Below are positions 50,401 through 62,439 of a stretch of DNA of 64,000 nt, piece after piece (position 1 is the stretch's first letter; the number at the start of each line of letters is the position of its first letter). The stretch comes from Theobroma cacao (taxonomy: Eukaryota; Streptophyta; Magnoliopsida; Malvales; Malvaceae): positions 4,111,916 through 4,175,915 of the forward strand of contig NC_030851.1 in the NCBI RefSeq assembly GCF_000208745.1, in the 5' to 3' direction. The notes under the pieces are model-generated. The model searched no databases, was not told where the DNA came from, and saw only the letters and a list, made by a program, of their open reading frames with translations. Position numbers and translations under genes: made by a program.

Positions 50401-51167
50401 ATTTTTTTTCATTTATTTTACTAGTGTTTACAAACCTTCATTGCATAGAGATGTCTTGTTTAGGTGAAAATCATGGGGGTAAGAGAAGTTGCTGATGGTC
50501 CAGTTGTGATAAGTGCTTAGCCAAATAAAACGAGGGTTTTTCTGTCCAAAAATTTAGTATAGGTGCTATAGGAATGCTGCTTTTGTAATTAATAAATGTT
50601 ATTAATGCTGCTTTTCCTCCTGTAAAATTTTTATCTTGAATCCTTTCTTTGCTTAGGAAGCGCATCCTGAAGGTGATCCCGAACTTCTGGATGATTCCGA
50701 ATTTTACCAGCAATTGTTGAAGGAATTTTTTGAGACTGTTGACCCTACGTCATCTGGTAAATACTCTCTATGATTTAGTAAATTTTTTCTTGCATAACTA
50801 ATTGTAGACAGCTTGTGTGTTAAGAATCCTTTTTAAAAAAAAAAAAAAAATTGTTATTGATTGACCACAGAGACAGTCTTCTATGCCTTGAAAAGACTGC
50901 AAACTAAGAAGAGAAAAATCGTTGATCGGCGTGCCTCAAAGAGTCGCAAGATCAGGTCAGTTTTCATATCTTATTGAATTGGCACCAATGTAGTGCATTT
51001 CCTAATGTTCTACATTTCCTCTTTAATAACATTCTTGTAGGTACCATGTCCATGAGAAAATTGTCAATTTCATGGCTCCTGAGCCTATGAACCTTCCTGA
51101 CATGGCTCCAAAATTATTTGAGAATTTGTTTGGATTGAAAACCAAAAAACCTACTGCTCAAGTCTGA
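47414..51167 (+). CDS. AATF/Bfr2-type ribosome biogenesis protein (TRAUB domain), twelve exons
   Basis: Nucleolar protein; yeast Bfr2 (with Enp2 and Lcp5) and human AATF (with NGDN and NOL10) act in early small-subunit processing. Exons: 47414-47694, 48035-48107, 48287-48361, 48463-48573, 48743-48785, 49161-49260, 49895-49997, 50080-50175, 50307-50339, 50657-50756, 50871-50955, 51041-51167. They total 1,227 nt (408 aa) with every phase matching. The N-terminus is basic, then an almost pure Glu/Asp stretch (about 23-78). ILRNLKRHKDEDIQKGQAVK and ALWDKTLEFRFLLQKAFSSS belong to the AATF-Che1 domain, as does DEEWLWISQMNRR. The C-terminus has SEFYQQLLKEFFE, KTKKRKIVDRRASKSRKIR-like basic sequence and YHVHEKIVNFMAPEP of the TRAUB domain, ending FENLFGLKTKK. 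No disruption. Some acceptors are atypical (CCAAG, CTTAAG) but only they keep frame and conserved motifs. Confidence 0.93.
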
Positions 51168-51567
51168 TTGTTCCATACCAGGGCAAGATAGACCCGTGCC
51201 TTGAAATTTTGTAATTTTTATTCCTTTGAGATGTCTAATGAATACAAAATGGTTTTATATTTATTTATTTTATTTCTGATGTATGCACTTGAATGTAAGG
51301 ATATATTTTAGGGGTATGTAAGTCACATAAAAAATTGTTTTGTATCCCATAATTTCTATCAATTAAAGTGTCAAACATGTTACCAACTCAAAGAGGAAAA
51401 TCAAGAAAATAACAATTAAGAAATATATGTGAAATTGCTAAAGCCTGTGGCAAACTTTCTTCATGTGGAGGTTTACAACTTACGTTTTCATTTTTGAAGC
51501 ACATATCTGGAATCTGCTTTGGTGAGGTCAGAATCTGCTTCTATTTTTTATATGCAAAGTTTTCAGA

Positions 51568-51570
<3 letters not shown>

Positions 51571-51598
<28 letters not shown>
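51571..51598. repeat. (AT)n microsatellite
   Basis: About 14 AT units. Confidence 0.95.
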
Positions 51599-53769
51599 TT
51601 CAATTTATTTCTGATGCTTCCTCTTTTTGTATCGGATTGAGGCATGCCCACAAATCCATTATCAGCTTCAGGTCACTTCACTACCCGACTTTTTCTTCTC
51701 GCAAATGATTAAAACATGCTGTCGCAGGCAAGTAAACATCATATCTGTTCCTTTGTGAAATGGAAAAAGGTTTTTTCACGATTCCCTTTGGTTGGTACAC
51801 AGGGACGCGTACGTTTTATCTGCTTATCCTCAAAGCAAACAATAGCCGAGACAAGCTATTAGCCTTCCAAAATCGTAGATTCCCCCTCTCTACGAGCCAG
51901 TGGTGGACTTCTTGGGCTCTTGAAAAGTCACAGTTCCCCCTCTCAACTTTCATGGCCCAGCAAGGACATGAAAAGAGCTGGGTGCAGCCAAAGCCGTCAG
52001 GATTCTGGGGCTTGATTCCTGATAGAGAAGGCAGGCTAGGCTACGTAGACAAACTATTATTCACAACAAATTGAGTGGAATTAAAAACCCAAACCAGAGA
52101 ACCTTTCCATGGTTCGTTCCAACCTGCTAGGAAAGGACCACAAACGGCAACGAAAACGGTCAATTGGTATAGGCTATAGGCCCTAGAGAATGTACCCTTT
52201 TCCAACGTTGATGTTTAGATGTTGATAACCCAAAAATATCAATGTAAAATTCATGGGACCACCATTTAGTACCTCTCATCTACCACAAATCGGATCGACC
52301 CGTAATTAAATTGGCAAGTTACAAAAAAGCAACCATCCTTCCCCCAATTCATGCACCCAAGGCAACTTGTTTCATGGGGGCTACCATTTTTGGATTCCTA
52401 GAAGTCTTAAGTCACACGGAGGAAAATAGATTTCCAGTTTAGCCAACTGAATGGATATTTGAACTCTGTTCAGTAGGAATGATGGGGAAAAAGGATAAAG
52501 AAGGTCGAAAGCCTGTAGTCTGGTCTTGGTTAAAATTTTAATACCATTTAAGGCTTTAAAATCAGTAAGATGTAGCTTCCCATAGTTGGAATATGGTTTG
52601 CAAACTCAGTCAAAACATAGAAAAGGAGAAGATAATTGCATAAAAAAGAATAAAAAAACATTGGGTGTCTATGAAAAATGACTTTCCATATCACGAGCGT
52701 TATGACTGGCCTGGACCAGTGCTATGGTCCTCAAGACGATGACCCAACAATCATATGTGGTATCCGTTTATGGTCAGAATTAAAGAAAAAATTTCAAGGC
52801 CTTTTTGTGCTTAATATCCACATCAGTCAATTAGCTCACCTCAAAAAAAGAAGAAAGAAGATCAAAAGATTCTATCACTTTATTCACTAATTATTGATTG
52901 GGCAAAATGTTCTTGGCATAGCTATCAAAATGATCACATACGCATTGTCCATTTCTCCTCTTTTATCTCTTTAGTTTTTAGTGCTTTTTTGGATTATTCG
53001 TACGTAGAGATATTTGAGAATTTCAATGATAAAAGAAAATCCTACAAGCATGGAATTTTTTGTCAGCATTAAATTCGTCTTTAAGCTTAAACTAAACGCT
53101 TCCACAACATGTAATTTAGCCCTCAGCGGTATTGCTTACTAAGAAACTGGCATCAGGTTTTCCCTGCCAAAGTACTTGCTTGCTCCCTGACTTGATTCCT
53201 GACCAGCTTTTGATTGATCTCGTGTGACCAGCTTTTGATAGAAAAGGGAAATGGACAAAGCATAGAACAAAAGAGACTGGCCGGCTGAGCAACTGTGAAA
53301 AAAAAAGTTTACCCCACTAAATCAATCAACTGACACAGAATCCACCCCACCCTCTTATCCGAATAGAAAACCAGCAGCACCTGTTGATTGTACTGATACA
53401 TGCAACAAAAAAAACAATTCTTTCTGTGATCATCTATGTATACTGTATACACATGATCTATAGTAGGCTTTCGGCAGGTAAGCAGCTAGAAGCTTTAGGA
53501 ATACTGTTGAGGGAAAACATCCCAAGCTCCAATTCCAATGATCTGAAACGAATCAAAACTGCATCAACCACACTGCTCCCAGCTGCCCTCTTACCCTTGG
53601 GAGTATGTTTCTGAGTCCAATAGACTTCATATCAGTTCACTGCCGTCTGGGGCCAATAGTTTGAGTCTGATATGTAAAGGAGCTATCCATTTCTCTTGAA
53701 TGGTTCCAACAATTAAGACTTTTCCTTATTACTATATTACTGCTGTTACATACAACTTCATTTTGTAGA

Positions 53770-53922
53770 TTTAATCGAGGGCCGAATAAGACAGAGAAGA
53801 AAAGAATTCGTGATAAGTATCGTATGACACCCGAGGATGACAAGGTAGGAAATGGCAATGTGATAAGTTCAAGTGAAGAGGGGGATTGCTTTATTCCTGG
53901 CGTGAATGATGAATATTGTTAG
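53770..53922 (+). other. Orphan exon-like open frame
   Basis: After a plausible acceptor (pyrimidine-rich TTCATTTTGTAG) comes an open frame of 50 codons to a TAG at 53920-53922, rich in charged residues: FNRGPNKTEKKRIRDKYRMT... then SSSEEGDCFIPG. Composition looks protein-like, but there is no family match and no upstream partner exon. It could be a transposed or decayed last exon. Confidence 0.2.
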
Positions 53923-54756
53923 AACAGGACAACGCCAAATGACCACATCAATAGTAAAAAGCCTAAAGCTATACAGACAGGTTACAATTGCATGCCTGTC
54001 CACTGGGTGAAAATCTTCTAATAAAAGATCTATTTATCGGGTTTTGTTGTTTTCTGGTAAAAGTACTGTAGCACTACAACTTCTGCATTCCTTGCCAAGT
54101 CCTCTTTTAACCCAATTGATTTTTAAGAGATTAGATTTGTCTTCAACCGAGTCCCGACTTATTACCAGATTAAGATTAAAACAGCTAAAGACCCAGTTTG
54201 TGAATTCACTTGAAACACTAGTAAGTTATATTTTTCTGAAGTTGGTAACAGAATTTGCTTGGTTCAACAATTGCCAGACACCCGCTCTGCTTACTCACTT
54301 GGTTGAAAGAGAGGCTCAAGGCTTGTGTTCCTATAATTATAAATACTAGCTGCTAATTAAGAGAGCCCGTCTATGATCTATAGAGTCTAGAGTGCTTTTA
54401 GTCATAATTGTATTTAGAGAAAAAATATAAAAATTTTAGTACCCTTCCTTTGAAACTGATTCCATTCCCTCTCTTTCTTTACATTGTCCTGCTCAATCTT
54501 GTGGTTCCAAAGGAGACGGGTCATACTTATGCTACCTTTTGGCAACATAGATTCGCCAACTTGCTCCACCCAACAATCATCTCTCCACTGCTTATAAGTA
54601 GAGCGCTCATGGAAATCTTTAGCACAAGCCACTGCTCTACTAAAACCGTCTTTGCTCCTTTCTTCTCTTCTTACTCTTCTTTTCCTAGTCTGCAGTAGTC
54701 TTTTTACAAACAATCTTGAGTCCATTTTAATTTGCTTTAAACTTTGCATAGTAGTT

Positions 54757-55799
54757 ATGGCTTCAAGCTCTCTACAGTCCAGAGATTCAGTTTCATGGAC
54801 AGCAAAGCAGAACAAACTGTTCGAAAAGGCTTTGGCCAAGTACGATAAAGACACCCCTGATCGTTGGCACAATGTTGCTAAGGCTGTAGGCGGAAAAACT
54901 GCTGAAGAAGTGAAGAGACACTATGAAATCCTTGTTGAAGACCTTAAGCACATCGAGTCCGGTCGCGTTCCTATTCCTAACTACAGGTCCACTGGCAATG
55001 CAGATGAAGAAGAAAGGTAATGCTAATTGAAAATTTGGCCTCCCTTCTCTCCTATTTTTATCTTGCATGTACTGTTAATTTAGATACAATTTGCATGACT
55101 TTGTTGGGAACTTCTTTCAATCACTGTGCAATTCGTACCATCCTATGATTGCAAAGTTGCAAAAAGTAGCTGGCGCCCCAAAAATCTGTCTGAAGCCTGC
55201 AGACTGGTCACAGCATTACCCGCTTTTTTGTTGGTATCAATAAATCTGAAGGTACCTGTATAGTGTTATGGCTCTAAACAAAAGTTCGAATTCAACGAAA
55301 ACATAAATCAGTTGATAATTGCCGCATTGCTCCAAATTTAAGGACTCAGAAAAGTTAAAAGATCCATATCAGATGATTACAAGTTCCAAACTTTAGGTGG
55401 TCCATTTGATCATTCAGTCTGTCCAAAAAGCCAATTCTAGACCTCCCAAGCCCTACCACACTCCACAAACTCACTCCTTGCATTACTTTCAGTTTCTTAT
55501 CCTGTCCCTTGTTTTACAGAAATTGCACATGAACTTCAACCCAAACTCCAACTTGATTTTGAAACACATCTTCTCTTGGAAAAGGAATAAAAAAAGGGTA
55601 GATAACCTTATGAGAAAAAGATTTTTAATGTTTGAATCTGGAGAATCTTCTTACAATTCCTACCTGAGCAGCTCTCGACAATTTTTATATTATCTTTTTG
55701 CCTTTTCCTTTTTGTTTTTTTGTTAATTTCTTAAGCTGAGATTGCTTCCTTTTTCTTGCTTACTTTTGCAGGCTTATAAGGTATCTTAAGCTGCAGTGA
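54757..55799 (+). CDS. RADIALIS-like SANT/MYB protein, two exons
   Basis: A small single-repeat MYB-related protein of the RAD/RL/RSM family. RAD itself (snapdragon) antagonises a partner MYB protein in dorsoventral flower patterning. Exons are 54757-55016 and 55772-55799 (288 nt, 95 aa); the intron is 755 bp and splits an Arg codon. The SANT domain spans about 10-62: [20 protein letters not shown] (Trp14), then [20 protein letters not shown] (Trp37), and [15 protein letters not shown] with Tyr56 in place of a third Trp. The following VPIPNY segment is typical of the family. Exon 2 adds only nine residues (LIRYLKLQ preceded by the split Arg). Which paralogue it is cannot be told. Confidence 0.92.
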
Positions 55800-56601
55800 A
55801 GTCCCAAGCTTGGCCTACCCTTGTATCATATCCTAACCCCAGATCACTACGTAGACATGCGAATCAACATGTGAAAAACGGCTGTCCCTCCCTTCTCCCC
55901 AACCCCCTTTCCCTTGTCTACCTCTTGCAGTTTGCTAATTTACTTCGTGAATTGTAATGAAAACTATCTATTTTCAGTAGCTTACATAATTTCTTAATTT
56001 CCCGTGTACCCACCATTTCTTAATGCGTATCATAAAATATGATTCCTTAGACAAAAAAAAATGGTATATGCTCACTAACTATGCGAGACACCGGAGAGAC
56101 GTAAGAAGTTAGGAATCTACGGCCAATGGGTATATATTGCTTTGGAAGGAAACTCCTTTTCAAATACTATTACACATCATAATAATTCATAAAGCCTAAT
56201 TATGTCAAGGGTACATATGTATTTTAAAGGGGATGAAGAGATTTCACAGGCTTTGGAGTAATTCAATTCTTGTCTGCAAATTATTAAGGACAGAAACAGT
56301 TGAAGAGCAATGACTGTTTATATAATAGATTCAAATAATATGACAACAATCTGGATTTCCTCTTATGAGGAAGGAATTTATAATCGAGCTAGGCCGCCTT
56401 GGCGGATTATCTAAATGGGTTAAATTAATACAGAACTGGGCTTTCAGCCCTTAAAAGCCCAGGCATATGCTCAACATAAATGTGCTGAAGTTGGAACATT
56501 CTCCTAATTTTGCAAGCAAAGCTTATTTGTCAACAGGTCTTTGCCAAATCAATAGGGAGGAATAGGTTTCGAAATTAAACATAACAAAAGCAAAGGAAAT
56601 G
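55800..56601. other. Convergent intergenic region
   Basis: 3' flanks of two converging genes. No feature beyond short AT tracts. Confidence 0.5.
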
Positions 56602-58073
56602 TCACTTGTCGTTAACTCCCATGCATTCATCATGATCAGCAGCATTATCTTCTAGTAACAAAGAAGCAAGAATTTTCTTGAGGAACCTGTTACACATGAA
56701 TGGTCGCTCCATGTGAGCAAGGTGACCTGATTTCTCCATACAATGCAGCGTTGCATTCTCTCCTATTTGCCTGCCATAATGAATATACAGTCATTCGCAT
56801 GGAAAACTCATGCTTAATTAGCTAATGTAGCCTGTTTATTTTAAAGGTGAATAATTAATGAATTGCATGTACTTTTTCATGTTGCGGGCTGCATCCAGGT
56901 CAATAAGCTTGTCATCCTTTCCCCACAAAATATGTATCCTCTGCAACAATATAATACATTATCATATTTTGGCTGAAAACAAATAAATCCTGTATATGTG
57001 TGTGTATATATATATATATATATAATATAAAAAATAATAATTCTACATTTAATTATTCATACGGAAATTAAATTTCAAAGACTAATTGTTTGCTGCTTTT
57101 CTTCTGGAAAATGGATAGAAGAGTAACAAACAGATGATGAAAATTTAATTAATAAAAATGTATTAGTATTTGATTACCTGTTGATAACTTGGAATGATGA
57201 ATTCTTTGTCGCCAATGACCAAAGCCTCTAGTAGTTCAATTTTTTCCTTTCTGTTGTTAAACATGACCTACAATTATTCTCAGAACCCGAAATGAACAAC
57301 TAAATAAATTTTACAGAAGTTAATTAAATAAATTATTCTCAAATTTTGACTACACTAGCTACCTATAAGCAAGGTCCTGTTCCCCTGTTCTTTTTTTGAA
57401 TTGCTTGGTAACATGTTAAACCTTAATTATCAATACATTCATAGATTACCTCCAAGAAGTCTTTGTAGATGCGATGAGGAATCCGTGGAAGCTTGTAAGT
57501 AGCAAGTTGAAAGAGCATTCGCAAACCCTTAGCAGAGTCGGGAAGCAAGTAATCGGGCCAGCTAGAGAATCCAATCCTTTGAAGCCCAGCATTGCTTATA
57601 GAATCAGTCATGGCTATAACCGAGCCAATCAAAACCATGGCTTCGATTAAATCAGGATGCATCTCAGCCATCTTGAAACCTACAAAGCCTCCGTAGCTGA
57701 AACCTACCAAGGTGCACCTTTCCACACCCAGTTTCTTCAATCCCTTAGCCATGCACTCAGCTTGAAACTCAACTGACCGTTCAGTCTTATCAGTTATTGA
57801 ATCGCCAAAGAAGAGTAAATCTGGCACATAAACAGCATAATGTTTGGCCAAAGCTAGCACCTGAAATTGCCATGTTAGAATACCATTTGCACAGAAGCCA
57901 TGGAGGAACACCACAACAGGTTTGTATCTTTCTCTCTTGGTAGCGGTTTCATTTGGGACCCAAAAGTTCAAGACTGTTCCTGGCTCGATCTCAATGGTTC
58001 GGGGTCTCACTCCCGCTAGCTTCATCAGCCAAGGCAGCAACGGCTTGTTGTATATCTTCACGAAGTTCACCAT
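56602..58073 (-). CDS. Alpha/beta hydrolase (ABHD6/monoacylglycerol-lipase-like), four exons
   Basis: A serine hydrolase of unknown substrate. Exons on the minus strand: 58073-57450, 57267-57178, 56940-56873, 56770-56602. They sum to 951 nt and 316 aa with matched phases. The oxyanion-hole motif VVVFLHGF is at 53-60, the nucleophile elbow GFSYGGF has Ser126, the acid is in WGKDDKLIDL (Asp247 or Asp248), and the His is in SGHLAHMERP (His277). The catalytic set is complete. The N-terminus MVNFVKIYNKPLLPWLMKLA is amphipathic/hydrophobic and may bind membrane, but is not a clear signal peptide. The hydrolase fold and motif order are like plant homologues of bacterial and animal MEST/ABHD6 proteins. 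A GA-rich run precedes the ATG. Confidence 0.9.
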
Positions 58074-58830
58074 CTTTTGCTCTCTCTCTCTCTCAATTTC
58101 TGTTTACTTTATCAATTTGGCTCAATGACGAGCAGATACTTCAGAACATATGGAAGCGTAGAAGAACGTGAATTACCTAGCCACGATCACACGTTTTATC
58201 GGAATTACAAGTATAACGAACATGCCGGTTTTCACTATTTGGTTTAAAGCCAAAAAAAAAAATCAAAATGGCATTGATCCATAAATCCTTTTAACCTTAT
58301 TAATTGCTAACAGATTCATAGTTCAAGACCCAATTATTTCAATCCAAATCAGTCAAAATTTTCATTCTTCGAACTACAAACTAAATCAGATCAGCCAAGT
58401 GGAGGGCCACGTGGTCAAATCGCTTTTGGACATGTTGAATTCAAATGGGTTTTTGACTGAGCTGGGTTTGAGCAGAAGAAACTCCAAGAACGTATGTGCT
58501 GAATCAGACGAGCTAAACTTGAATGGCCCTTTGAACTAATTAAACCAGTTGAAAAGTTCTCATTGCAGTGTATACACTTTAAATGCCTGATTAACTGTTA
58601 ACAGTATATTCAACTTGATAACTAAAAAGCAGATACAAAGAAACCAAAAGTCCGACAAAGATACCAGCAAGAATAAAGATACAAGAGCTGTGATACGTAC
58701 CGTTGTAGACTCATTCAAAATACAAACGCAGAATCATCGATACAGAATGCCCAGTGTTCGGACTTGCTGTGGAGCTAAAGTGAATCAAGAGGAAAACCAG
58801 AAAATGAAGAAGAAAGTGTACTTCTTCATC
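58074..58830. other. Intergenic upstream of alpha/beta hydrolase
   Basis: Promoter-side flank of the hydrolase gene, starting with a GA-rich tract on the minus strand. No further feature; ends where the copia LTR begins. Confidence 0.45.
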
Positions 58831-59216
58831 TGTTGAAAAGAGTTATTACAACACTACTTTATATACGGAACCTCTAGCCAATAGTATATAAGCTAAACTA
58901 CCTAAACATTTACTGAACCAAGTGAAAGGTAATTAAGGTAAAACTAATCTATTACGTAAGTAAAAGAAGGCCCGAAGGGGCTTCCTCCTCTAGCCCCGTA
59001 GAAAAAAGGAAAAAACATATTAAAAAAATAAAAAGAGAGATAAAAGAAGAAAGAAAAAAATAAATAAAAAGAGGTCTCTGTGCAACGCACGGCCATAGTC
59101 TAACCATAGTAAAAGTAAAACATCTACATCTGTTATAAATAAAACACGTGAAAGTAAAATCGTGTAAGTGTTGACTTTATTCTTCAGTCTTCTTCAAGCT
59201 GTAACCAATATCAACA
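58831..59216 (-). repeat. 3' LTR of the copia element
   Basis: The 386-bp segment has TGTTGA at one end and TCAACA at the other, the inverted TG...CA ends expected of an LTR. It is bounded internally by the purine tract. A TATATAAAG box lies near 58857-58866 on the minus strand, in the promoter position. A 141-bp block inside it (58967-59107), flanked by AGTAAAAG repeats, may be a later insertion. The second LTR is outside the window, so identity could not be checked. Confidence 0.75.
59078..59103 (+). mobile_element. Second Helitron-like 3' terminus (tentative)
   Basis: A six-bp hairpin (CTGTGC-aac-GCACGG, 59078-59092), seven bases (CCATAGT) and CTAA. The arrangement and the CATA-x-TCTA words equal those at 6574-6606. 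The base after CTAA is C rather than T. Confidence 0.3.
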
Positions 59217-59265
59217 GCTTTTCTTTTATCATGTCTGCGTATGCTTATATGCTTAATACTTACCC

Positions 59266-60004
59266 TCAGGATGAAGTGTATATATTATTCATATTCATCT
59301 TGCTAGGGAGACTAAGGAAAGCTTGAGGCTGTAAAGTCTTGGTAAACAAGTCTGCAAGCTGAATATTGGTACAAACATGAATACGAACTATGAAACCAGA
59401 ACTGACCTTCTCCCTGATGAAATGGTAGTCCATTTCAATGTATTTGGTACGTTCATGGAGAACTGGATTCTAACAAATATGGATAGCAGACTGACTATCA
59501 GTGTAAAGGTTAATAGGAGAAGTATGTAAGATGCCAAAATCAGACAGTAATGACCTTAACCATAAAACTTCACAACAAGTGAAAGCCAGGGCCTTATACT
59601 CTGCTTTTGTAAAACTTATAGCAACAACCTGCTGTTTCTTTGACTTCCAACTGACCAAAGATTCACCAAGAAATAAGCAAAACCCTATCACTGATCTGCG
59701 TGTGTCAAGGCATCCAACTTAGTCACTATCTGAAAATGCAGAAAGCTGTAAATTGGACTGTGATTTCATAAGAATACCTTGACCAGGTGAATTCTTAAAA
59801 TACTTCAAAAACCGATAGGTTGCCATAAGATGCACATGTCCTGGTTTATCAATAAATTGAGAAAGAGTTTGTATTGCATATGGAATGTCTGGTCATGTAA
59901 AAGGCAAATATAAAAGTTTACCAATGAGTTGTCTGTAGGCAGTAGCATCAGGAAGCTGTTCATCATCTGGTATTTTGCCTAGTTTATGGTTGTAATCAAT
60001 CGGA
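59266..60004 (-). pseudogene. Copia pol, RNase H end
   Basis: The minus-strand reading includes the classic copia RNase H order: GFCLFLGESLVSWKSKKQQ, ISFTKAEYKAL, WLRSLLSDFG, LYTDSQSAIHIC, then (after a stop) the HERTKYIEMDYHFIREK-type segment, and finally QLADLFTKTLQ before the TGA at 59268-59266. A stop after SAIHIC and another before the VGCLDTRRS segment make it non-functional. It continues from the segment at 63136-63945 once the CACTA insertion is discounted. Confidence 0.9.
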
Positions 60005-60027
60005 CACTACCAGAAATCGAGCAACTG

Positions 60028-60560
60028 TGACAGAAAATTTTCTGTTACTATTTTTCTGTCACAAATAATGACTTATAGTGACAGAATCGTGACGATTTTG
60101 TAACAGAATTAATGATAATTTGTTTTTAAGAGTTTGTGATAGATTTAGTGACAAAATTGTGATGGTTTTTTAAATCTGTCACTACATCGGTTATGATTAA
60201 TTGAGGAGTGAAAATTTTATCTTGGCGCAAAAAATTAGTAACAAAATCTTGTGACGGAAACTGTTACAATATTAGGATTCTTTGTTTAGTGACAAAATTA
60301 GCGACGAAATTGTGACAAAAATTTATTTCAGGCAGCCCAAGTAAATAACATGTGATCAATTTAAGTATAGTTACAAATTATTGTAACAAAATAATCTGTC
60401 ACAAGTATTATTTTAATTTAATATTATATTTTTGTAACAAAAATAGTGACAGATTTATGACAAATAATTTTGAGAGAAAAAGAGGCGCTCTGCTAAATTA
60501 AAAAAAAAATTGATTGTCACAAATTTGTGACTGAAAATCTGTCACAAAGGCTATTGTCTA
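60028..60560. repeat. Left subterminal repeats of CACTA element
   Basis: Many copies, in both orientations, of a nine-base word like TGTGACAGA or its reverse TCTGTCACA, with variants such as TAACAGA and GTGACGAT. In CACTA elements such repeats bind the transposase accessory protein. Confidence 0.85.
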
Positions 60561-60631
60561 TAATATTTATATAATTTTTTTTTTAAATTACACAATTTTA
60601 TTATAATGTGCCAAAGTTAAAAATACGGAAT

Positions 60632-61920
60632 ATGGCAAGTGACTGTTCTTGGATGTATGTTCGGCTAGATAATAATGGGTTTCTTCATAATTTTAGTTGT
60701 TATCTGTTTCAATTTTCGCCAACCAAATTGGGCATGGTTGATTGATAATGTTTGGATTAAAGAAGAATGGGCAAAAAAATCCACGTTAGGTAGAAAGAAT
60801 CGCCTAACGAAGAAGGATGGTAGCATTTCCAAACATGCTAGTGGATTAATACCGATTGTTCTTCATGGGAAAAGAATGGTGTGTTTGTTATGGTATGTTT
60901 TTTGGATTGTCTTTATCATATTTCAATTTATTAACCTTTTTGTTACTTAATGAAGGAAAAAGAGCTTGGGCGTCTAGTTACTCAAGCAGAGGTGTTTGAT
61001 CACACTCACAAGCGATCTAATGGTGAATTTATTGACAAAAAGTCGAAAACTGTTAATGTGAGTGAATGTTAGCTATTTTATATATAATTATCTCATTTTT
61101 TCTATTATTACGTAAATTGCTTCACTTCAACTAGAACATAAGTTTTGCCTTTTGTTTTATTGGTGTGCCTTTGCTTTTTTTGGCTTCTACAAATATGTTT
61201 TATGGTGCTGTCCTAGGATTTTTTGTGTGGATGTCACATGCATTGTGTCCTCTGGCTTTTTAATATTTTGTTTATGATATATATAGGATGAGCTTGCTTT
61301 TCTGTTTGTATGTGCTGGGATGAGTTTGCTTTGACCTCTATATAGAGATGCTATTTTTGTTGAGGTTATGGCAATGAGTTACTTTTTTGTATGTTTTTTG
61401 AGCTAGGTTGTCTTTGCTAATAAAAATTGTGATGAATTAGTTATAATTGTTTTATTTAAATTATTACAGGAAAGATATGCTTTTGCCATACTCCAAAAGT
61501 TTGGTGAGAGTAGCACACAACTCGAATTTGATGCTGAGGCATGACATAAAATAGTCGGAGGTGTTGGCCATGCACAATTGTATGGGTTTGGAAGGGAAGA
61601 TCCGAGACACATACTTGGGACTTCTCATCCTTGGCAATCATCTCAAACTGCACCATCTTCTGAAGATGCTCAATCTTTCCAACTTGGAACTCAAGATATG
61701 AAAGAAGTTGTGAAACAAGTTTTAGAACAATTGGATGGAGTTCTAGATATAGGTTTTCATCATCTTTTGAGATATATGGCATTCAATTGCCATGTCCATT
61801 ATCTTTTGGCATTAATTCAATCGGTGATGGCAATGATGGGGAAAATCCAAGAGATGATGATGATGACAATGATATGGCAATTCCTATGGATAATAATGAC
61901 AATGTTCAAGATGCAGTAGA
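60632..61920 (+). pseudogene. Transposase_24 (Ptta/En/Spm) gene remnant in CACTA element
   Basis: Three exon-like blocks. Block 1 (about 60632-60879) has an ATG with DCSWMYVRLDNNGF, then in another frame EEWAKKSTLGRKNRLTKK and DGSISKHASG. Block 2 (about 60955-61056) reads EKELGRLVTQAEVFDHTHKR then SNGEFIDKKSKTVN. Block 3 (from about 61470) reads ERYAFAILQKFGESS, then a TGA at 61542-61544 where a Trp is expected, then KIVGGVGHAQLYGFGREDPR. Blocks 2 and 3 are the standard order of the plant En/Spm accessory protein. Introns are bounded by GT and AG. The nonsense codon and frame change in block 1 mean no full protein. Confidence 0.75.
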
Positions 61921-61930
61921 ATATATTTTA

Positions 61931-62233
61931 TTATCTAGTTGAATTCAACTAGACTCATTTAGGAATATATTTGTTATTTAGTTGAACTCAACTAGGCTCA
62001 TTTAGGTATATATTTTGTTATCTAGTTGATTTCAACTAGGCATATTTAGGTATATATTTTATAATCTTGTTGATCTCAACTAGGCTCATTTAGGTATATA
62101 TTTTGTTATCTATAGTTGATCTCAACTAGACTCACTTAGGTATATATTTTGTTATCTAGTTAATCTTAATTAGACTCGTTTAGGTTCTATATATAGTCCT
62201 TGTTCATCTAGTTGAACTCAACTTCACTTATGG
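61931..62233 (+). repeat. Tandem repeat with palindromic core in CACTA element
   Basis: About six units of 43-58 bp. Each has a near-palindrome CTAGTTGAACTCAACTAG followed by RCTCATTTAGGTATATATTT. The first unit contains the perfect palindrome CTAGTTGAATTCAACTAG. Confidence 0.9.
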
Positions 62234-62439
62234 TGTATACTATTGAATATATTATGGTTGATTTCATCAAAATTATCTATGGTGATGGATTTATTATTGT
62301 TAATGTTGTCATGTTATGAGATGGTGACATTATGATGTTGTGGTAGTTCTATTGTCACTAAAATTGATGATTGAATTTTAACAAGTACGAAATAAGTTAT
62401 TGCACATTATTTACTATGATGGATGTAATTATTTGTGAC

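Larger units (their letters stand above)
51168..54756. other. Intergenic between AATF and RADIALIS-like genes
   Basis: AT-rich 3' flank with a (TA)n tract at 51571-51598, then unremarkable DNA. One exon-like frame is listed at 53770-53922. The last few hundred bases are the promoter of the next gene. No transposon recognised. Confidence 0.45.
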
